The position numbers and the translations under genes were made by a program. A stretch of DNA of 64,000 nt from Erwinia psidii (GTDB taxonomy: Bacteria > Pseudomonadota > Gammaproteobacteria > Enterobacterales > Enterobacteriaceae). Each line of letters opens with the position of its first letter. Position 1 is the first letter of the stretch. The DNA lies in the NCBI RefSeq assembly GCF_003846135.1, contig NZ_RHHM01000007.1:1-64000 (forward strand), read 5' to 3'. Shown here one piece after another: positions 9,010 through 19,038 of this stretch. The notes under the pieces were generated by a model that ran no database searches, was not told where the DNA came from, and saw only the letters and a program-made list of their open reading frames with translations.

Positions 9010-9247
9010 CTCTTTCATCCCTTAAAGTAATATCTGCAAAGATATGACAGAAATTTTGCAGTAAATCACCCCTAACAACATCACTTAACCAACGCATCCA
9101 CCTCGATAAACCCCCTTTTATTCGTGGTAAAAACCCGCTTCTCGCGGGCGCTTTGCCGCCCGTACCCTGCGGGATTATCCAGCCAGCAAACCGCGCTACC
9201 TGAATAACTCACAGGCTAATAACACACTGCCCCACGGTCAGTTTTCT

Positions 9248-9717
9248 TCAGAACTCAGAGTATAACGGCGGTATCCGGCAGGCAGATATTCCACCCAATT
9301 CCGGTTCTCCCAGCCATCAGGTGTGGCCGATGACGACGAGCAAACTATCAGCGTTCTGTTTCCGCTGTCGATCAGATGCACCACAAAGCAGCTGCGGTGT
9401 CCCACTCCCTGCGGGTCGGCACCGGCTTTTCCAGACGACCGAGGATTTCTGTCTGAAGCCCTGCCAGCGACGCGCCGGCCAATCCTCTGCGGCGGTACGA
9501 TAAAATAATGCCGGCTGGCGCATCGGGCAGTAACTGCGCAACAGAATAACGCTTTCCTGGTAATGCGGTGACCGACAGCAGCATGGTTTTCTGCTCATCG
9601 GTCAGCGTGTTGCCCGGCTGGAGAGCATACAGCGGGCCTGCCGGTGCATCAGTACTGAAAGAAAGCAGTGCCGGATGAGAACGGTATTTTGATAATGGCC
9701 GTCACCTGGTCCATTAT
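9248..9717 (-). pseudogene. Broken gene of unknown function
   Basis: Reading the minus strand from an ATG near 9714 gives MDQVTAIIKIPFSSGTAF. A frameshift is needed near 9655 to continue into GPLYALQPGNTLTDEQKTML and LLPDAPAGIILSYRRRGLAG. A second frameshift near 9380 leads into VVHLIDSGNRTLIVCSSSA and WENRNWVEYLPAGYRRYTL, ending at TGA 9248-9250. The pieces read well as one protein of about 150 residues. I do not recognise the family. Confidence 0.45.
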
Positions 9718-9856
9718 CAGGAGCATATGCCTAAGAGACATTCTCACTAACGGACGCTGGTAATTTACTTCATCTGATACATAATCTGATTAACCAATGT
9801 CAGCGACAAATCCCCCCATCTCACCATTAGCTTATTATCCTGATAAGGAAAGCGTG

Positions 9857-10528
9857 ATGTTAGACAGACTGGCGATACTGTTCATTTTACTGGGCATCTG
9901 CACCGCAATCATGATTGCAAAAGACCTCATTCAACACCCTCAGCCCATAAAGATTATGAATCTGGTGTGGCCGCTTACGGGATTGTATATGCCCTTTATT
10001 GGCTGGCTGGCATGGTGGTATCTGGGCCGTAAAAGCCGGGCTGTTCTCCCCCTGCATCCCCTGCCCAAAAACCGTACCCCTGGCTTTAAACAGCTTTTTT
10101 CTTCAACCAGTCATTGTGCGGCAGGTTGTGTACTTGGCGATATTATCGCGGTGCCGATTATTTCACTGACCAAATCGCTTTCTGTTCACGCAACTCTGGC
10201 GACACATGCCATTCTCTCCCTCGGATTATCATTAATCTTTGGCATATTATTTCAGTATCTCGCCGTAAGGCAGATGGCAGGAATGACTTTTTTTCGTGCC
10301 GTCTGGCAGGCCATTAAAAGCGATATTTTTTCTCTGATGATTTATCAGGCCGGCATGTTTTTATATATGGCACTGGCGTTGCATTTTATTCTTAACAATC
10401 AGATTGAGCCGCTGGTAATACATTTCTGGTTTATGATGCAGCTGGCGTTATTGACCGGCTTCGCCTTTGCATGGCCGGCGAATAAATTCCTGTTGCAGCG
10501 TGGAATTAAATTCACCTTTCAGCGTTAA
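9857..10528 (+). CDS. DUF4396 multi-spanning membrane protein
   Basis: The open frame begins at 9797, but the ATG at 9857 is preceded by AAGGA with seven bases spacing and aligns with the family start, giving 223 residues. DUF4396 features are present: an N-terminal membrane segment, HPQPIKIMNLVWPLTGLY (about residues 31-48), and SHCAAGCVLGDII in mid-protein with the His and paired Cys typical of the family. About six further hydrophobic segments follow. Members are predicted inner-membrane proteins, and the His/Cys motif suggests metal handling, which is inference. It stands alone between the decayed region and cycA. Confidence 0.8.
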   Translation: MLDRLAILFILLGICTAIMIAKDLIQHPQPIKIMNLVWPLTGLYMPFIGWLAWWYLGRKSRAVLPLHPLPKNRTPGFKQLFSSTSHCAAGCVLGDIIAVPIISLTKSLSVHATLATHAILSLGLSLIFGILFQYLAVRQMAGMTFFRAVWQAIKSDIFSLMIYQAGMFLYMALALHFILNNQIEPLVIHFWFMMQLALLTGFAFAWPANKFLLQRGIKFTFQR

Positions 10529-11081
10529 ATCCTGACGTCATAGATTCACAGATGGAAATAATTTGTCAGATCGCCGTTGTCGTGCAGTCCCCGTGAAAAA
10601 CCAGCGTAACCAGGCAATCAGTCTACCTGAGACCAGATGTGTCCTCTCCATTCAATATGGCAAGCCCACGATTGTCCGGCCATAATCCGGCACATTACAT
10701 TCACCGTGGCATGTCCAGCGCTATTTACCTTCAGCATGACGTTCAATTTTCGGCTGGCGTGGCTAATGCGTGTTAAAAATAAGGTTAACCGTAAAGCAGC
10801 CTGTGAAATTGCCAGCGGAATAATAAGCAATATAACAGTTACCTTCATTCATACCCGCATTGCGGATTTACCATGCCATTCATCAGATATGTGACAAAAA
10901 AAAAGAAAATTTAGTCTTATTTTTGCACAACTGATGCAGATATCGCCCACTCAGTTGAAAAAGCGTTGGCTGTTTAGCCTCTGTTTACACTATCTTATGC
11001 CTGCAAATTTTTGTTAAACGAGATTTTAAATAACAGCCTCCAGAGCTGACACAACATCATTTTAAGGACAAGAATCCCGCT
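10529..11081. other. 553-bp intergenic region upstream of cycA
   Basis: A minus-strand frame at 10618-10848 encodes 76 residues that begin like a signal peptide (MKVTVILLIIPLAISQAAL). It lacks a convincing ribosome binding site and I do not recognise it, so it is not called. The stretch 10900-11080 is AT-rich and should hold the cycA promoter and leader; ACAAGAATCCC precedes the start. No clear operator was identified. Confidence 0.4.
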
Positions 11082-12479
11082 ATGGTTGACCAATCAAATA
11101 AAATTCCGCCTGTTAATGAAGCACCTGGCGAACTACGCCGTAACCTGCACAACCGACATATCCAGCTTATTGCCATAGGCGGTGCCATCGGCACAGGGCT
11201 GTTCATGGGGTCGGGTAAAACCATCAGTCTGGCAGGTCCTTCAATCATTTTTGTTTATATGATTATTGGTTTTATGCTGTTTTTTGTCATGCGGGCGATG
11301 GGCGAGTTGCTGCTGTCCAATCTTGAATACAAATCATTCAGTGACTTTGCCGCCGACCTGTTAGGTCCCTGGGCAGGCTATTTTACCGGCTGGACGTACT
11401 GGTTCTGCTGGGTGGTGACCGGTATTGCCGATGTGGTGGCAATTAGCTCCTATTTCCAGTTATGGTTCCCGGACTTTTCCATCTGGATGAGCGCCTTGCT
11501 CTGTATCGTGGTATTCCTGACGCTGAATGTTGCCACGGTTAAACTGTTTGGAGAGATGGAGTTCTGGTTTGCCATCATCAAAATCGTCGCTATTATCACG
11601 TTGATCGCAACAGGTATTGTGCTGATTGCCATGCACTACCCCTCAACCGGCGGCGGTGTGGCATCGGTCAGTAATATCTGGAGTCATGGCGGAATGTTTC
11701 CAAAAGGCCTGAGTGGTTTTTTTGCCGGATTCCAGATTGCGGTATTCGCCTTTGTCGGGATCGAGCTGGTTGGTACAACGGCAGCGGAAACCCACGATCC
11801 CCGAAAAGTTCTGCCGCGTGCCATTAACGCCATTCCACTGCGCATCATTATGTTTTATGTCTTCGCACTGTTGGTGATTATGGCGGTGACGCCGTGGGAT
11901 CAGGTTGTGGCAGATCGCAGTCCGTTTGTGGAAATGTTTGTGTTGATAGGACTGCCTGCTGCTGCCAGCATCGTCAATTTTGTGGTGCTGACCTCGGCGG
12001 CATCTTCAGCCAACAGCGGGATTTTTTCCACCAGCCGAATGTTATATGGCATGGCACAGCAAGGTGTCGCTCATCGCCGTTTCGGCCTGCTTTCCCGTCG
12101 CGCTGTACCCACCACCGGCCTGTTTTTCTCCTGTTTTTGCCTGCTGGGCGGCGTCGCACTGATTTATCTCATCCCGAACGTGATGAAAGTGTTTACCCTG
12201 GTGACCACCGTTTCTGCAATCCTGTTTATGTTTGTCTGGACAATCATCGTCTGCTCTTATCTGGCCTACCGCAGGAAACATCCACAGTTGCATCAGGCGT
12301 CCCAGTATAAAATGCCGCTGGGTAAAGTGATGTGCTGGGTCTGCATCGCCTTCTTTGCCTTCGTGCTGGTCCTGCTCTCGCTTCAGGAGGATACCCGTCA
12401 GGCACTGATGGTCACCCCCTTGTGGTTTGTTATGCTGGGCATCGGCTGGTTTCTTCGCCAGCGAAAAGCCAACGGATAA
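11082..12479 (+). CDS. cycA: D-serine/D-alanine/glycine:H+ symporter CycA
   Basis: An inner-membrane APC-superfamily permease of 465 residues importing glycine, D-alanine and D-serine. The N-terminal signature (LIAIGGAIGTGLFMGSGK then ISLAGPSIIFVYMIIGF) and the GFQIAVFAFVGIELVGTTAA segment are nearly identical to E. coli CycA, which separates it from AroP, GabP and ProY paralogues. Twelve membrane segments are expected. It is a single-gene unit ending at a strong terminator and converges on rutR. In E. coli cycA is elsewhere in the chromosome, so this placement differs from K-12. GcvB control of cycA is known in E. coli but was not checked here. Confidence 0.93.
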   Translation: MVDQSNKIPPVNEAPGELRRNLHNRHIQLIAIGGAIGTGLFMGSGKTISLAGPSIIFVYMIIGFMLFFVMRAMGELLLSNLEYKSFSDFAADLLGPWAGYFTGWTYWFCWVVTGIADVVAISSYFQLWFPDFSIWMSALLCIVVFLTLNVATVKLFGEMEFWFAIIKIVAIITLIATGIVLIAMHYPSTGGGVASVSNIWSHGGMFPKGLSGFFAGFQIAVFAFVGIELVGTTAAETHDPRKVLPRAINAIPLRIIMFYVFALLVIMAVTPWDQVVADRSPFVEMFVLIGLPAAASIVNFVVLTSAASSANSGIFSTSRMLYGMAQQGVAHRRFGLLSRRAVPTTGLFFSCFCLLGGVALIYLIPNVMKVFTLVTTVSAILFMFVWTIIVCSYLAYRRKHPQLHQASQYKMPLGKVMCWVCIAFFAFVLVLLSLQEDTRQALMVTPLWFVMLGIGWFLRQRKANG

Positions 12480-12487
12480 CTGCATTA

Positions 12488-12512
12488 ACGGGCCTTGACG
12501 GCCCGTTTTTCT
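12488..12512. terminator. Terminator between cycA and rutR
   Basis: ACGGGCC-TTGAC-GGCCCGT gives a 7-bp perfect stem, followed on the plus strand by TTTTCTT. It ends cycA and may also serve the convergent rutR. Confidence 0.9.
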
Positions 12513-12520
12513 TCCGATGA

Positions 12521-13171
12521 TTAATTGCGTACACGGATCCCCTCAATCACCATGCGCTCAACGTTTTCCACTGTCTGTTGAAAGAACGACGGGTCGCTGA
12601 GGGTCTGGCCGGTAATCGCTTCAACCTGGCTGGCAAAATCAGCATAGTGCTGGGTGGTGGCCCATAGCATAAAGATCAGATGGTGAGGTTCGACCGCTAC
12701 CAGCTTTCCCCCGGCAATCCAGGCTTCAATAACGGCCGATTTCTCGTCAACCAGCTCACGAAGCCCACCTTCCAGTTCCCCTTTCAGCAACGGGGCACCT
12801 TGCAGCATTTCCATGCAGAACAATCTTGACGCCTGCGGATGATCGCGCGAGACCACAAGCTTAAGACGAATATAGTTGCGAATGGCTTCCAGCGGTTGCT
12901 GATCGCTACGTAGCGCCCGCAGAGGTGCCAGCCAGATATCCAGAATATCTTTAAGCACCGCAATATACAGCGCTTCTTTTGACGGAAAGTAATAAAGCAG
13001 GTTCGTTTTTGATACATCGGCCCCCTCGGCAACGTTATCAAGACGGGTGCCGTGAAAGCCGTAAAGGGAGAACAGCTCCAGCGCCGCAGTCAGAATGGCC
13101 GTTCTTTTCGCGGCAACCGCCTTTGAACGTCGGGTTGGCATTGTTGACGGGATCTTTGATGAATTCACCAT
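12521..13171 (-). CDS. rutR: Pyrimidine-responsive repressor RutR (TetR family)
   Basis: TetR-family regulator that in E. coli binds uracil or thymine and controls rutA-G and pyrimidine/purine genes. The N-terminal HTH is clear (AALELFSLYGFHGTRLDNVA, then VSKTNLLYYFPSKEALYIAV). The ligand domain matches E. coli RutR closely (IRLKLVVSRDHPQASRLFCM, HLIFMLWATTQHYADFASQV). The frame extends upstream to 13267; the ATG at 13171 was chosen, with a GTG three bases further on as an alternative because GGAG lies very close to the ATG. It is divergent from rutA, and the 290-bp intergenic region carries its probable operator. Confidence 0.93.
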   Translation of the reverse strand: MVNSSKIPSTMPTRRSKAVAAKRTAILTAALELFSLYGFHGTRLDNVAEGADVSKTNLLYYFPSKEALYIAVLKDILDIWLAPLRALRSDQQPLEAIRNYIRLKLVVSRDHPQASRLFCMEMLQGAPLLKGELEGGLRELVDEKSAVIEAWIAGGKLVAVEPHHLIFMLWATTQHYADFASQVEAITGQTLSDPSFFQQTVENVERMVIEGIRVRN

Positions 13172-13270
13172 GACTCCAGAGTCCATGTGGGACAGGCAAT
13201 ATATTGAACCTTGCGGGGTCGGCCTGTGCACTTTAATTGACCATGATTGCCTGCTTATTGTGCACAATTT

Positions 13271-13286
13271 TTTACCAAATGGTCCA
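13271..13286. promoter_or_regulatory. RutR operator
   Basis: TTTACCAAATGGTCCA matches the E. coli RutR consensus TTGACCA-N2-TGGTCAA at 12 of 14 fixed positions. It lies in the rutR-rutA intergenic region, 100 bases upstream of rutR and upstream of the sigma-54 promoter. A further half-site TTGACCAT is at 13237-13244. Confidence 0.75.
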
Positions 13287-13360
13287 TTTTGGACCCTTTA
13301 CTCAACAAAATTATAAACACAATAACTTAACAACCTGAATATTAATAACTTTATTCAGTC

Positions 13361-13376
13361 TGGCACAGGCCTTGCA
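13361..13376 (+). promoter_or_regulatory. Sigma-54 promoter of the rut operon
   Basis: TGGCAC-AGGCC-TTGCA is a full match to the sigma-54 consensus TGGCAC-N5-TTGCW (-24/-12). Transcription would start near 13387, leaving a leader of about 75 bases before rutA. Two TGCAC half-sites at 13227 and 13261 are placed where NtrC sites would lie, but neither is a complete palindrome. This agrees with the known NtrC-dependent nitrogen-starvation control of rut in E. coli. Confidence 0.85.
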
Positions 13377-13463
13377 CAGGCAACAGTGAGCGCCGCCTCA
13401 AAGGAATAGCAGGATGCATCGCAGCGCGGGAAAGATAACCCTGACTTCCAATAAGGTCCTGAT

Positions 13464-14555
13464 ATGAAAATTGGCGTATTTATCCCGATTGGTAACAACG
13501 GCTGGCTGATTTCGACTCACGCGCCGCAATACCTGCCCACTTTTGAGCTGAACAAAGCTATTGTCATGAAGGCTGAGCACTATCATTTCGATTTTGCCCT
13601 TTCAATGATCAAGTTGCGTGGTTTTGGCGGCAAAACAGAATTCTGGGACCACAATCTGGAATCATTTACCCTGATGGCTGGTCTGGCCGCCGTCACCTCC
13701 CGCATTGAAATCTATGCCACAGCGGCCACCCTCACCCTGCCACCGGCCATCGTGGCGCGGATGGCCTCAACGGTGGATTCCATTTCCGGCGGTCGCTTTG
13801 GCGTCAATCTGGTGACAGGCTGGCAAAAACCGGAATACGATCAGATGGGTATGTGGCCCGGAGATGACTATTTTTCCCGTCGCTACGACTATCTGACCGA
13901 GTACGTTACCGTACTGCGCGATCTGTGGGGCAACGGCAAATCCGATCTGAAGGGTGAGTTCTTCACCATGAATGACTGCCGTCTTAGCCCCCAACCGCAA
14001 AAACCGATGAAAGTGATCTGCGCCGGACAGAGTGACGCAGGAATGGCTTTCTCAGCAAAACATGCCGATTACAACTTCTGTTTTGGCAAGGGCGTCAACA
14101 CCCCAACCGCCTTCGCCCCAACCGCTGCACGCATGAAAAGCGCCGCTGAAAAGGTCGGACGTGACGTAGGTTCCTATGTCCTGTTTATGATCATCGCCGA
14201 TGAAACGGACGAGGCCGCACGGGCCAAATGGGAGCACTACAAAGCCGGCGCAGATGAAGAAGCGCTGGCCTGGCTCACCACGCAAAGCCAACAGGATACC
14301 CGTTCCGGTAGCGACACCAATGTACGACAGATGGCCGATCCCACTTCGGCAGTCAATATCAACATGGGCACACTGGTTGGATCCTACGCCAGTGTGGCCC
14401 GGATGCTGGATGAGGTGGCCACGGTTGAAGGCACGCATGGCGTGTTACTGACCTTTGATGACTTCCTGCAGGGAATTGAGAATTTTGGCGAGCGTATCCA
14501 GCCACTGATGACATGCCGCATCAATATCATTGAAGCGGCAAAGGAGGTGGCCTGA
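13464..14555 (+). CDS. rutA: Pyrimidine oxygenase RutA
   Basis: FMN-dependent luciferase-family monooxygenase that opens the uracil ring to ureidoacrylate peracid, the first step of the Rut pathway; RutF supplies reduced FMN. The 363 residues match the E. coli enzyme along its length ([54 protein letters not shown]). The start at 13464 was chosen for that alignment. It is the first gene of rutABCDEFG, and its stop overlaps the rutB start (TGATGA). A close homologue in the window is ssuD, which shares the fold but not these motifs. Confidence 0.97.
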   Translation: MKIGVFIPIGNNGWLISTHAPQYLPTFELNKAIVMKAEHYHFDFALSMIKLRGFGGKTEFWDHNLESFTLMAGLAAVTSRIEIYATAATLTLPPAIVARMASTVDSISGGRFGVNLVTGWQKPEYDQMGMWPGDDYFSRRYDYLTEYVTVLRDLWGNGKSDLKGEFFTMNDCRLSPQPQKPMKVICAGQSDAGMAFSAKHADYNFCFGKGVNTPTAFAPTAARMKSAAEKVGRDVGSYVLFMIIADETDEAARAKWEHYKAGADEEALAWLTTQSQQDTRSGSDTNVRQMADPTSAVNINMGTLVGSYASVARMLDEVATVEGTHGVLLTFDDFLQGIENFGERIQPLMTCRINIIEAAKEVA

Positions 14556-15301
14556 TGAGCAGTAAAACGCCTGTCGTGTGCACCACGGCTTCAGTTAAAA
14601 ACAGTCTGCAACTGCCGGCACGACCGGAAGCGATCGCTTTTCCCCCCGATCAAACCGCGCTGATTGTGGTGGATATGCAAAACGCCTATGCCAGTATCGG
14701 AGGCTATCTTGATCTGGCGGGGTTTGATGTGTCAGCCACCCGGCCGGTGATCGATAAAATCAATATTGCCGTCAGGGCAGCACGGGAGGCGGGCATACAG
14801 ATTATCTGGTTTCAGAATGGCTGGGACAGCCACTATGTTGAAGCCGGTGGCCCAGGCTCGCCCAACTGGCATAAATCAAACGCGCTGAAAACGATGCGTG
14901 CCAGACCAGAACTGCAGGGAAAACTGCTTTCCAAAGGCGGTTGGGATTACCACCTGGTGGACCAGCTACAGCCTGAGCCGGAGGATATTGTGCTACCAAA
15001 ACCACGCTACAGTGGCTTCTTCAACACGCCGCTGGACAGCATGTTGCGTAGCCGTGGTATTCGCCATCTGATTTTTACCGGTATTGCCACCAACGTCTGC
15101 GTTGAATCCACCCTGCGTGATGGCTTTTTCCTCGAATATTTCGGCATCGTGCTGGAAGACGCAACCTACCAGGCCGGCCCACCTTTTGCCCAGCAGGCAG
15201 CGATTTTCAACATTGAAACCTTCTTTGGCTGGGTATCGGATGTGAATACTTTTTGCGCCACCCTGAAAAATAAAAGTCCGGCACAATGCCAGACAGCATA
15301 A
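14555..15301 (+). CDS. rutB: Ureidoacrylate amidohydrolase RutB
   Basis: Isochorismatase-like hydrolase that releases carbamate and 3-aminoacrylate from ureidoacrylate peracid. It has 248 residues; the catalytic Asp is in [13 protein letters not shown], the Lys follows in the central strand, and the nucleophilic Cys is in [17 protein letters not shown]. The ATG overlaps the rutA stop, so translation is coupled. It is slightly longer at the N-terminus than the E. coli protein. It is a cytoplasmic member of the uracil catabolic operon. Confidence 0.96.
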   Translation: MSSKTPVVCTTASVKNSLQLPARPEAIAFPPDQTALIVVDMQNAYASIGGYLDLAGFDVSATRPVIDKINIAVRAAREAGIQIIWFQNGWDSHYVEAGGPGSPNWHKSNALKTMRARPELQGKLLSKGGWDYHLVDQLQPEPEDIVLPKPRYSGFFNTPLDSMLRSRGIRHLIFTGIATNVCVESTLRDGFFLEYFGIVLEDATYQAGPPFAQQAAIFNIETFFGWVSDVNTFCATLKNKSPAQCQTA

Positions 15302-15328
15302 ATATTGCTTACTGACAGGAGATAACTC

Positions 15329-15715
15329 ATGCCCAAGACGATCATTACCCCTCCGGGCTCCGGCGTTCCTATCGCGCCTTTCGTGCCCGGTACGCTGGCT
15401 GATGGCGTGGTTTATGTCTCCGGCACATTGCCGTTTGATAAAGACAATAACGTGGTACACGTAGGCGATGCCGCCGCACAGACACGTCACGTTTTGGAGA
15501 CCATCAAACGCGTTATCGAAACCGCCGGTGGCACCATGGATGATGTGACCTTTAATTCGATTTTTATCACTGACTGGAGTCACTACGCCGCCATTAATGC
15601 GGTCTACGCCGACTATTTCCCCGGAGAGAAACCGGCCCGCTTTTGCATACAGTGCGGCCTGGTAAAACAGGATGCGCTGGTGGAAATTGCCACTGTCGCC
15701 CATATCGGCAAGTAA
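15329..15715 (+). CDS. rutC: 3-aminoacrylate deaminase RutC (RidA family)
   Basis: A 128-residue YjgF/YER057c/UK114 (Rid) family protein that deaminates or stabilises 3-aminoacrylate in the Rut pathway. Family motifs include the N-terminal [19 protein letters not shown], the central [20 protein letters not shown], and the near-C-terminal [20 protein letters not shown] with the Arg that binds the substrate carboxylate. An AGGAG ribosome binding site lies nine bases upstream. It lies between rutB and rutD. Confidence 0.96.
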   Translation: MPKTIITPPGSGVPIAPFVPGTLADGVVYVSGTLPFDKDNNVVHVGDAAAQTRHVLETIKRVIETAGGTMDDVTFNSIFITDWSHYAAINAVYADYFPGEKPARFCIQCGLVKQDALVEIATVAHIGK

Positions 15716-15726
15716 CGGAGACGGGT

Positions 15727-16515
15727 ATGCATATTGAACTGTCGGGTTTACAGCATCCCGGTGCCAGAACACTGGTCCTGTCCGCCGGACTGGGCGGCTC
15801 GGGCAATTTCTGGCTGCCCCAGCTGAATGCGTTACGCAGTCAGTATCGCGTGGTGGTGTATGACCATCGCGGAACAGGCGGTAATCCCGACCAGCTGCCG
15901 GAAGGCTACAGCATGACGGATATGGCTGCCGAGCTGGCAGCTGCCCTGGCAAGACATGACGTTGAACAGTATGAGGTGATTGGACATGCGCTGGGCGGCA
16001 TGGTGGCTATGCAGATGGCGCTGGATTATCCACAACGGGTTACCCGGCTGGCTATCGTCAATGGCTGGTTACGTCTTAATCCGCACACCCGCCGCTGTTT
16101 TTCAGTCCGTCAGCAGCTGCTGATGAATGTCGGCGTTGAAGCCTGGGTACAGGCCCAACCGCTGTTCCTGTACCCGGCTGACTGGCTGGCGGAGAACCAG
16201 GAAAGGATTGAAGCAGAAGATGCCCTGCACACCGCCCACTTTCAGGGCGTGGAGAATCTGCTACACCGTCTTAACGCACTGATGAACTGTGATTTCACCG
16301 AAAAGGCAAAGCTCATCACCCAACCAGCGCTGGTGATCTGTTCGCAGGATGATTTACTGGTGCCCTGTACCTGCTCTGAAACCCTCTCTGCGGCCCTGCC
16401 CCGGTCAACTTTGCTGAAAATGGCCTGGGGCGGCCATGCAATGAGCGTGACTGACAGTGCTGGCTTTAACCGATTGTTACTCAACTGGCTGAACTCACCA
16501 GTGACCACCTCTTAA
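15727..16515 (+). CDS. rutD: Putative aminoacrylate hydrolase RutD
   Basis: Alpha/beta-hydrolase fold protein of about 262 residues that helps clear aminoacrylate or its peracid product. The open frame starts at 15643, inside rutC, but the ATG at 15727 follows GGAG and gives the family N-terminus (MHIELSGLQHPGAR). The nucleophile elbow reads GHALGGM with Ala in place of the usual Ser, which is also the case in E. coli RutD, so it is a family trait and not damage. The late WGGHAMSVTD segment carries the conserved His. Confidence 0.95.
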   Translation: MHIELSGLQHPGARTLVLSAGLGGSGNFWLPQLNALRSQYRVVVYDHRGTGGNPDQLPEGYSMTDMAAELAAALARHDVEQYEVIGHALGGMVAMQMALDYPQRVTRLAIVNGWLRLNPHTRRCFSVRQQLLMNVGVEAWVQAQPLFLYPADWLAENQERIEAEDALHTAHFQGVENLLHRLNALMNCDFTEKAKLITQPALVICSQDDLLVPCTCSETLSAALPRSTLLKMAWGGHAMSVTDSAGFNRLLLNWLNSPVTTS

Positions 16516-16535
16516 CCTGCTGAACCGGAGCCATT

Positions 16536-17126
16536 ATGGCTGAAGCACTGAATACACAAGCTCTTGAAACCTTGTTTACCGCCGCCCGTACTCACAATGG
16601 CTGGCAGGATCGTCCGGTGACTGACGAACAGATCCATGCACTCTACAATCTGGTGAAAATGGGACCAACGTCGGCCAATTGCAGCCCGGCACGTTTCTGT
16701 TTTGTGCGCAGTGTTGTGGGCAAAGAAAAACTGCAGCCCACCCTTTCCAGCGGCAATCTGGCGAAAACCCTCGCTGCTCCCGTTACAGCAATTGTGGCGT
16801 GGGACCCCGCGTTTTATGACCGGCTACCGGAGCTGTTCCCCCACGCGGATGCAAAAGACTGGTTTACCAGCAGCGCGGCGCTGGCAGAAGAGACCGCATT
16901 TCGTAACAGCTCAATGCAGGCGGCTTATCTTATCAGCGCCTGCCGGGCGATGGGACTGGACACCGGCCCGATGTCCGGTTTTGACCGCGCGGCGGTGGAT
17001 ACCGCTTTTTTTGCTGATAACGGATGGAAAAGTAATCTGCTGATAAACATCGGTTATGGCGATCATGACAAGGTATATGACCGTCTGCCGAGGCTGGAAT
17101 TTACTGCGGCCTGCACACTTGTATAA
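16536..17126 (+). CDS. rutE: Malonic semialdehyde reductase RutE
   Basis: Nitroreductase-family flavoprotein of 196 residues that reduces toxic malonic semialdehyde to 3-hydroxypropionate with NAD(P)H. Family signatures are [19 protein letters not shown] near residues 37-55 and the C-terminal [17 protein letters not shown] lies nine bases before the start, and the gene starts 20 bases after rutD. It matches E. coli RutE in length and position. Confidence 0.95.
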   Translation: MAEALNTQALETLFTAARTHNGWQDRPVTDEQIHALYNLVKMGPTSANCSPARFCFVRSVVGKEKLQPTLSSGNLAKTLAAPVTAIVAWDPAFYDRLPELFPHADAKDWFTSSAALAEETAFRNSSMQAAYLISACRAMGLDTGPMSGFDRAAVDTAFFADNGWKSNLLINIGYGDHDKVYDRLPRLEFTAACTLV

Positions 17127-17136
17127 GGAGAAAATA

Positions 17137-17664
17137 ATGTCGCTGCCACTGCCGAAAGCCGCGGTTGTAAACTGCGTTGAAAAACAGGATTTTCGCCATG
17201 CCATGGCGCAACTGGCTGCCGCTGTCAATATCATTACCACCGACGGTCCGGCGGGGCGGGCAGGGTTCACCGCGTCGGCGGTGTGCAGCGTAACCGATAC
17301 GCCACCCACGTTGTTGGTTTGTCTCAATCGCTCGGCTTCCGTCTGGGAAACGTTCAAAACCAATCAACAGTTGTGTGTCAATACGCTGGCAGCCGGCCAT
17401 GAATCGCTCTCTGTCCTTTTTGGTGGCAAAACCCCCATGGCAGAGCGATTTATCGCCGCTGAATGGTCAACACTGTTAACCGGTTCTCCGGTACTTACCG
17501 GCGCGGTCGCCTCGTTTGACTGCAGCGTCAGCCAGGTAATGAGCGTCGGCAGTCACGATATTCTGGTTTGCGAAGTCCGGGCGCTCGTCAGTAACACTAC
17601 CCGCCACGGTTTGATCTATTTCGATCGCGGCTATCACCATTTGATGCGGCAGGAAGCCAGATAA
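17137..17664 (+). CDS. rutF: FMN reductase RutF
   Basis: NADH:FMN oxidoreductase that supplies reduced FMN to RutA. The open frame begins at 17056 inside rutE, but the ATG at 17137 has AAGGAG six bases upstream and gives the family start, leaving 175 residues. Flavin-reductase-like features include [40 protein letters not shown] with the FMN-binding Ser/Thr, and the closing [12 protein letters not shown]. It starts 10 bases after rutE. Confidence 0.95.
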   Translation: MSLPLPKAAVVNCVEKQDFRHAMAQLAAAVNIITTDGPAGRAGFTASAVCSVTDTPPTLLVCLNRSASVWETFKTNQQLCVNTLAAGHESLSVLFGGKTPMAERFIAAEWSTLLTGSPVLTGAVASFDCSVSQVMSVGSHDILVCEVRALVSNTTRHGLIYFDRGYHHLMRQEAR

Positions 17665-17709
17665 CACCGCTGGCGGTCACTGCTTTATTTATTCTCCTGG
17701 GAGAAAACG

Positions 17710-19038
17710 ATGGCAAATTCCTGGTTCCCACAATGGCGCAAACAGTCTGCAACGGCTCAGGGGCTGGTTGCCCCCGATGAAATGCTACCGCTGGGACAGA
17801 CACTGATTATGGGGTTGCAACACGCGGTAGCGATGTTTGGTGCCACCGTGCTTATGCCGCTGCTAATGGGTCTGGATCCTAACCTGTCGATATTGATGTC
17901 CGGTATCGGCACCCTGCTGTTTTTCCTGATCACCGCAGGGCGGGTTCCCAGCTATCTCGGTTCCAGCGCCGCCTTTGTAGGGGTAGTGATTGCGGTAACC
18001 GGCTTTAACGGGCAAGGGCTGAACCCACATCTCGGTCTTGCACTGGGCGGCATTATCGCCTGCGGTCTGGTCTATACCCTGATTGGTTTTGTCGTCATGA
18101 AAGCAGGGACCCGCTGGATAGAGAAGCTGATGCCTCCGGTAGTCACCGGTGCCGTCGTGATGGCAATTGGCCTCAATCTTGCGCCAATTGCGGTACACAG
18201 CGTTTCCGGCTCGATGTTTGACAGCTGGATGGCAGTCATGACCGTTGTCTGTATCGGGCTGGTGGCCGTCTTCACCCGTGGCATGGTGCAGCGCCTGCTG
18301 ATTCTCGTCGGTTTGATCGCGGCGTGGGCGATATATGCCCTGCTGACCAATGGTTTGGGTCTTGGCAGACCGGTGGATTTCAGCCAGCTTGCCAACGCCC
18401 GCTGGTTTGGCCTGCCGGGGATGACCACCCCAGTCTTCGACAGTCATGCGATGTTTATGATAGCCCCTGTGGCAGTGATTCTGGTGGCGGAAAACCTGGG
18501 ACATATCAAGGCGGTGGCCGGTATGGCGGGAAAAAACCTTGACACCTGGATCGGACGGGCATTTGTCGGTGACGGCCTGGCGACCATGTTGTCAGGTGGA
18601 GTCGGCGGCAGCGGCGTCACCACCTATGCTGAAAATATTGGCGTAATGGCGGTAACAAGGGTCTATTCAACGCTGGTATTTGTCGCCGCCGCGGCCATCG
18701 CCATTCTGCTGGGATTCTCACCTAAATTTGGCGCACTGATCCATACCATTCCCGGTCCGGTGATCGGCGGGGCTTCTATTGTGGTATTTGGGCTGATTGC
18801 CGTTGCGGGTGCGCGTATCTGGGTCCAGAACAAAGTGGATTTAGGGCAGAACAGCAACCTGATCATGGTCGCCGTCACCCTTGTACTGGGCGCTGGCGAC
18901 TTTGCGCTGAAAATTGGCAGTTTTACCCTGGGTGGTATCGGCACCGCCACTTTTGGCGCCATTATCCTCAACGCAATACTCAGCCACCGTAGAGTAGCGG
19001 CGGTTAATGAGAGCAATATCGCGCAGCAGGACAGTTAA
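17710..19038 (+). CDS. rutG: Pyrimidine permease RutG (NCS2 family)
   Basis: A nucleobase:cation symporter-2 family inner-membrane protein of 442 residues with about 14 membrane segments; in E. coli RutG takes up uracil and related bases. Family motifs include GLQHAVAMFGATVLMPLLMG at the N-terminus, VILVAENLGHIKAVAGM with the substrate-binding Glu, and GVGGSGVTTYAENIGVMAVT. It is the last gene of the rut operon and overlaps the convergent transporter gene by four bases at the stop codons, with no separate terminator seen. Confidence 0.95.
   Translation: MANSWFPQWRKQSATAQGLVAPDEMLPLGQTLIMGLQHAVAMFGATVLMPLLMGLDPNLSILMSGIGTLLFFLITAGRVPSYLGSSAAFVGVVIAVTGFNGQGLNPHLGLALGGIIACGLVYTLIGFVVMKAGTRWIEKLMPPVVTGAVVMAIGLNLAPIAVHSVSGSMFDSWMAVMTVVCIGLVAVFTRGMVQRLLILVGLIAAWAIYALLTNGLGLGRPVDFSQLANARWFGLPGMTTPVFDSHAMFMIAPVAVILVAENLGHIKAVAGMAGKNLDTWIGRAFVGDGLATMLSGGVGGSGVTTYAENIGVMAVTRVYSTLVFVAAAAIAILLGFSPKFGALIHTIPGPVIGGASIVVFGLIAVAGARIWVQNKVDLGQNSNLIMVAVTLVLGAGDFALKIGSFTLGGIGTATFGAIILNAILSHRRVAAVNESNIAQQDS

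Noticed and set aside
15970-16000. Inactive RutD because the Ser nucleophile is Ala
   Set aside because: E. coli RutD has the same GHALG sequence, so this is normal for the family.
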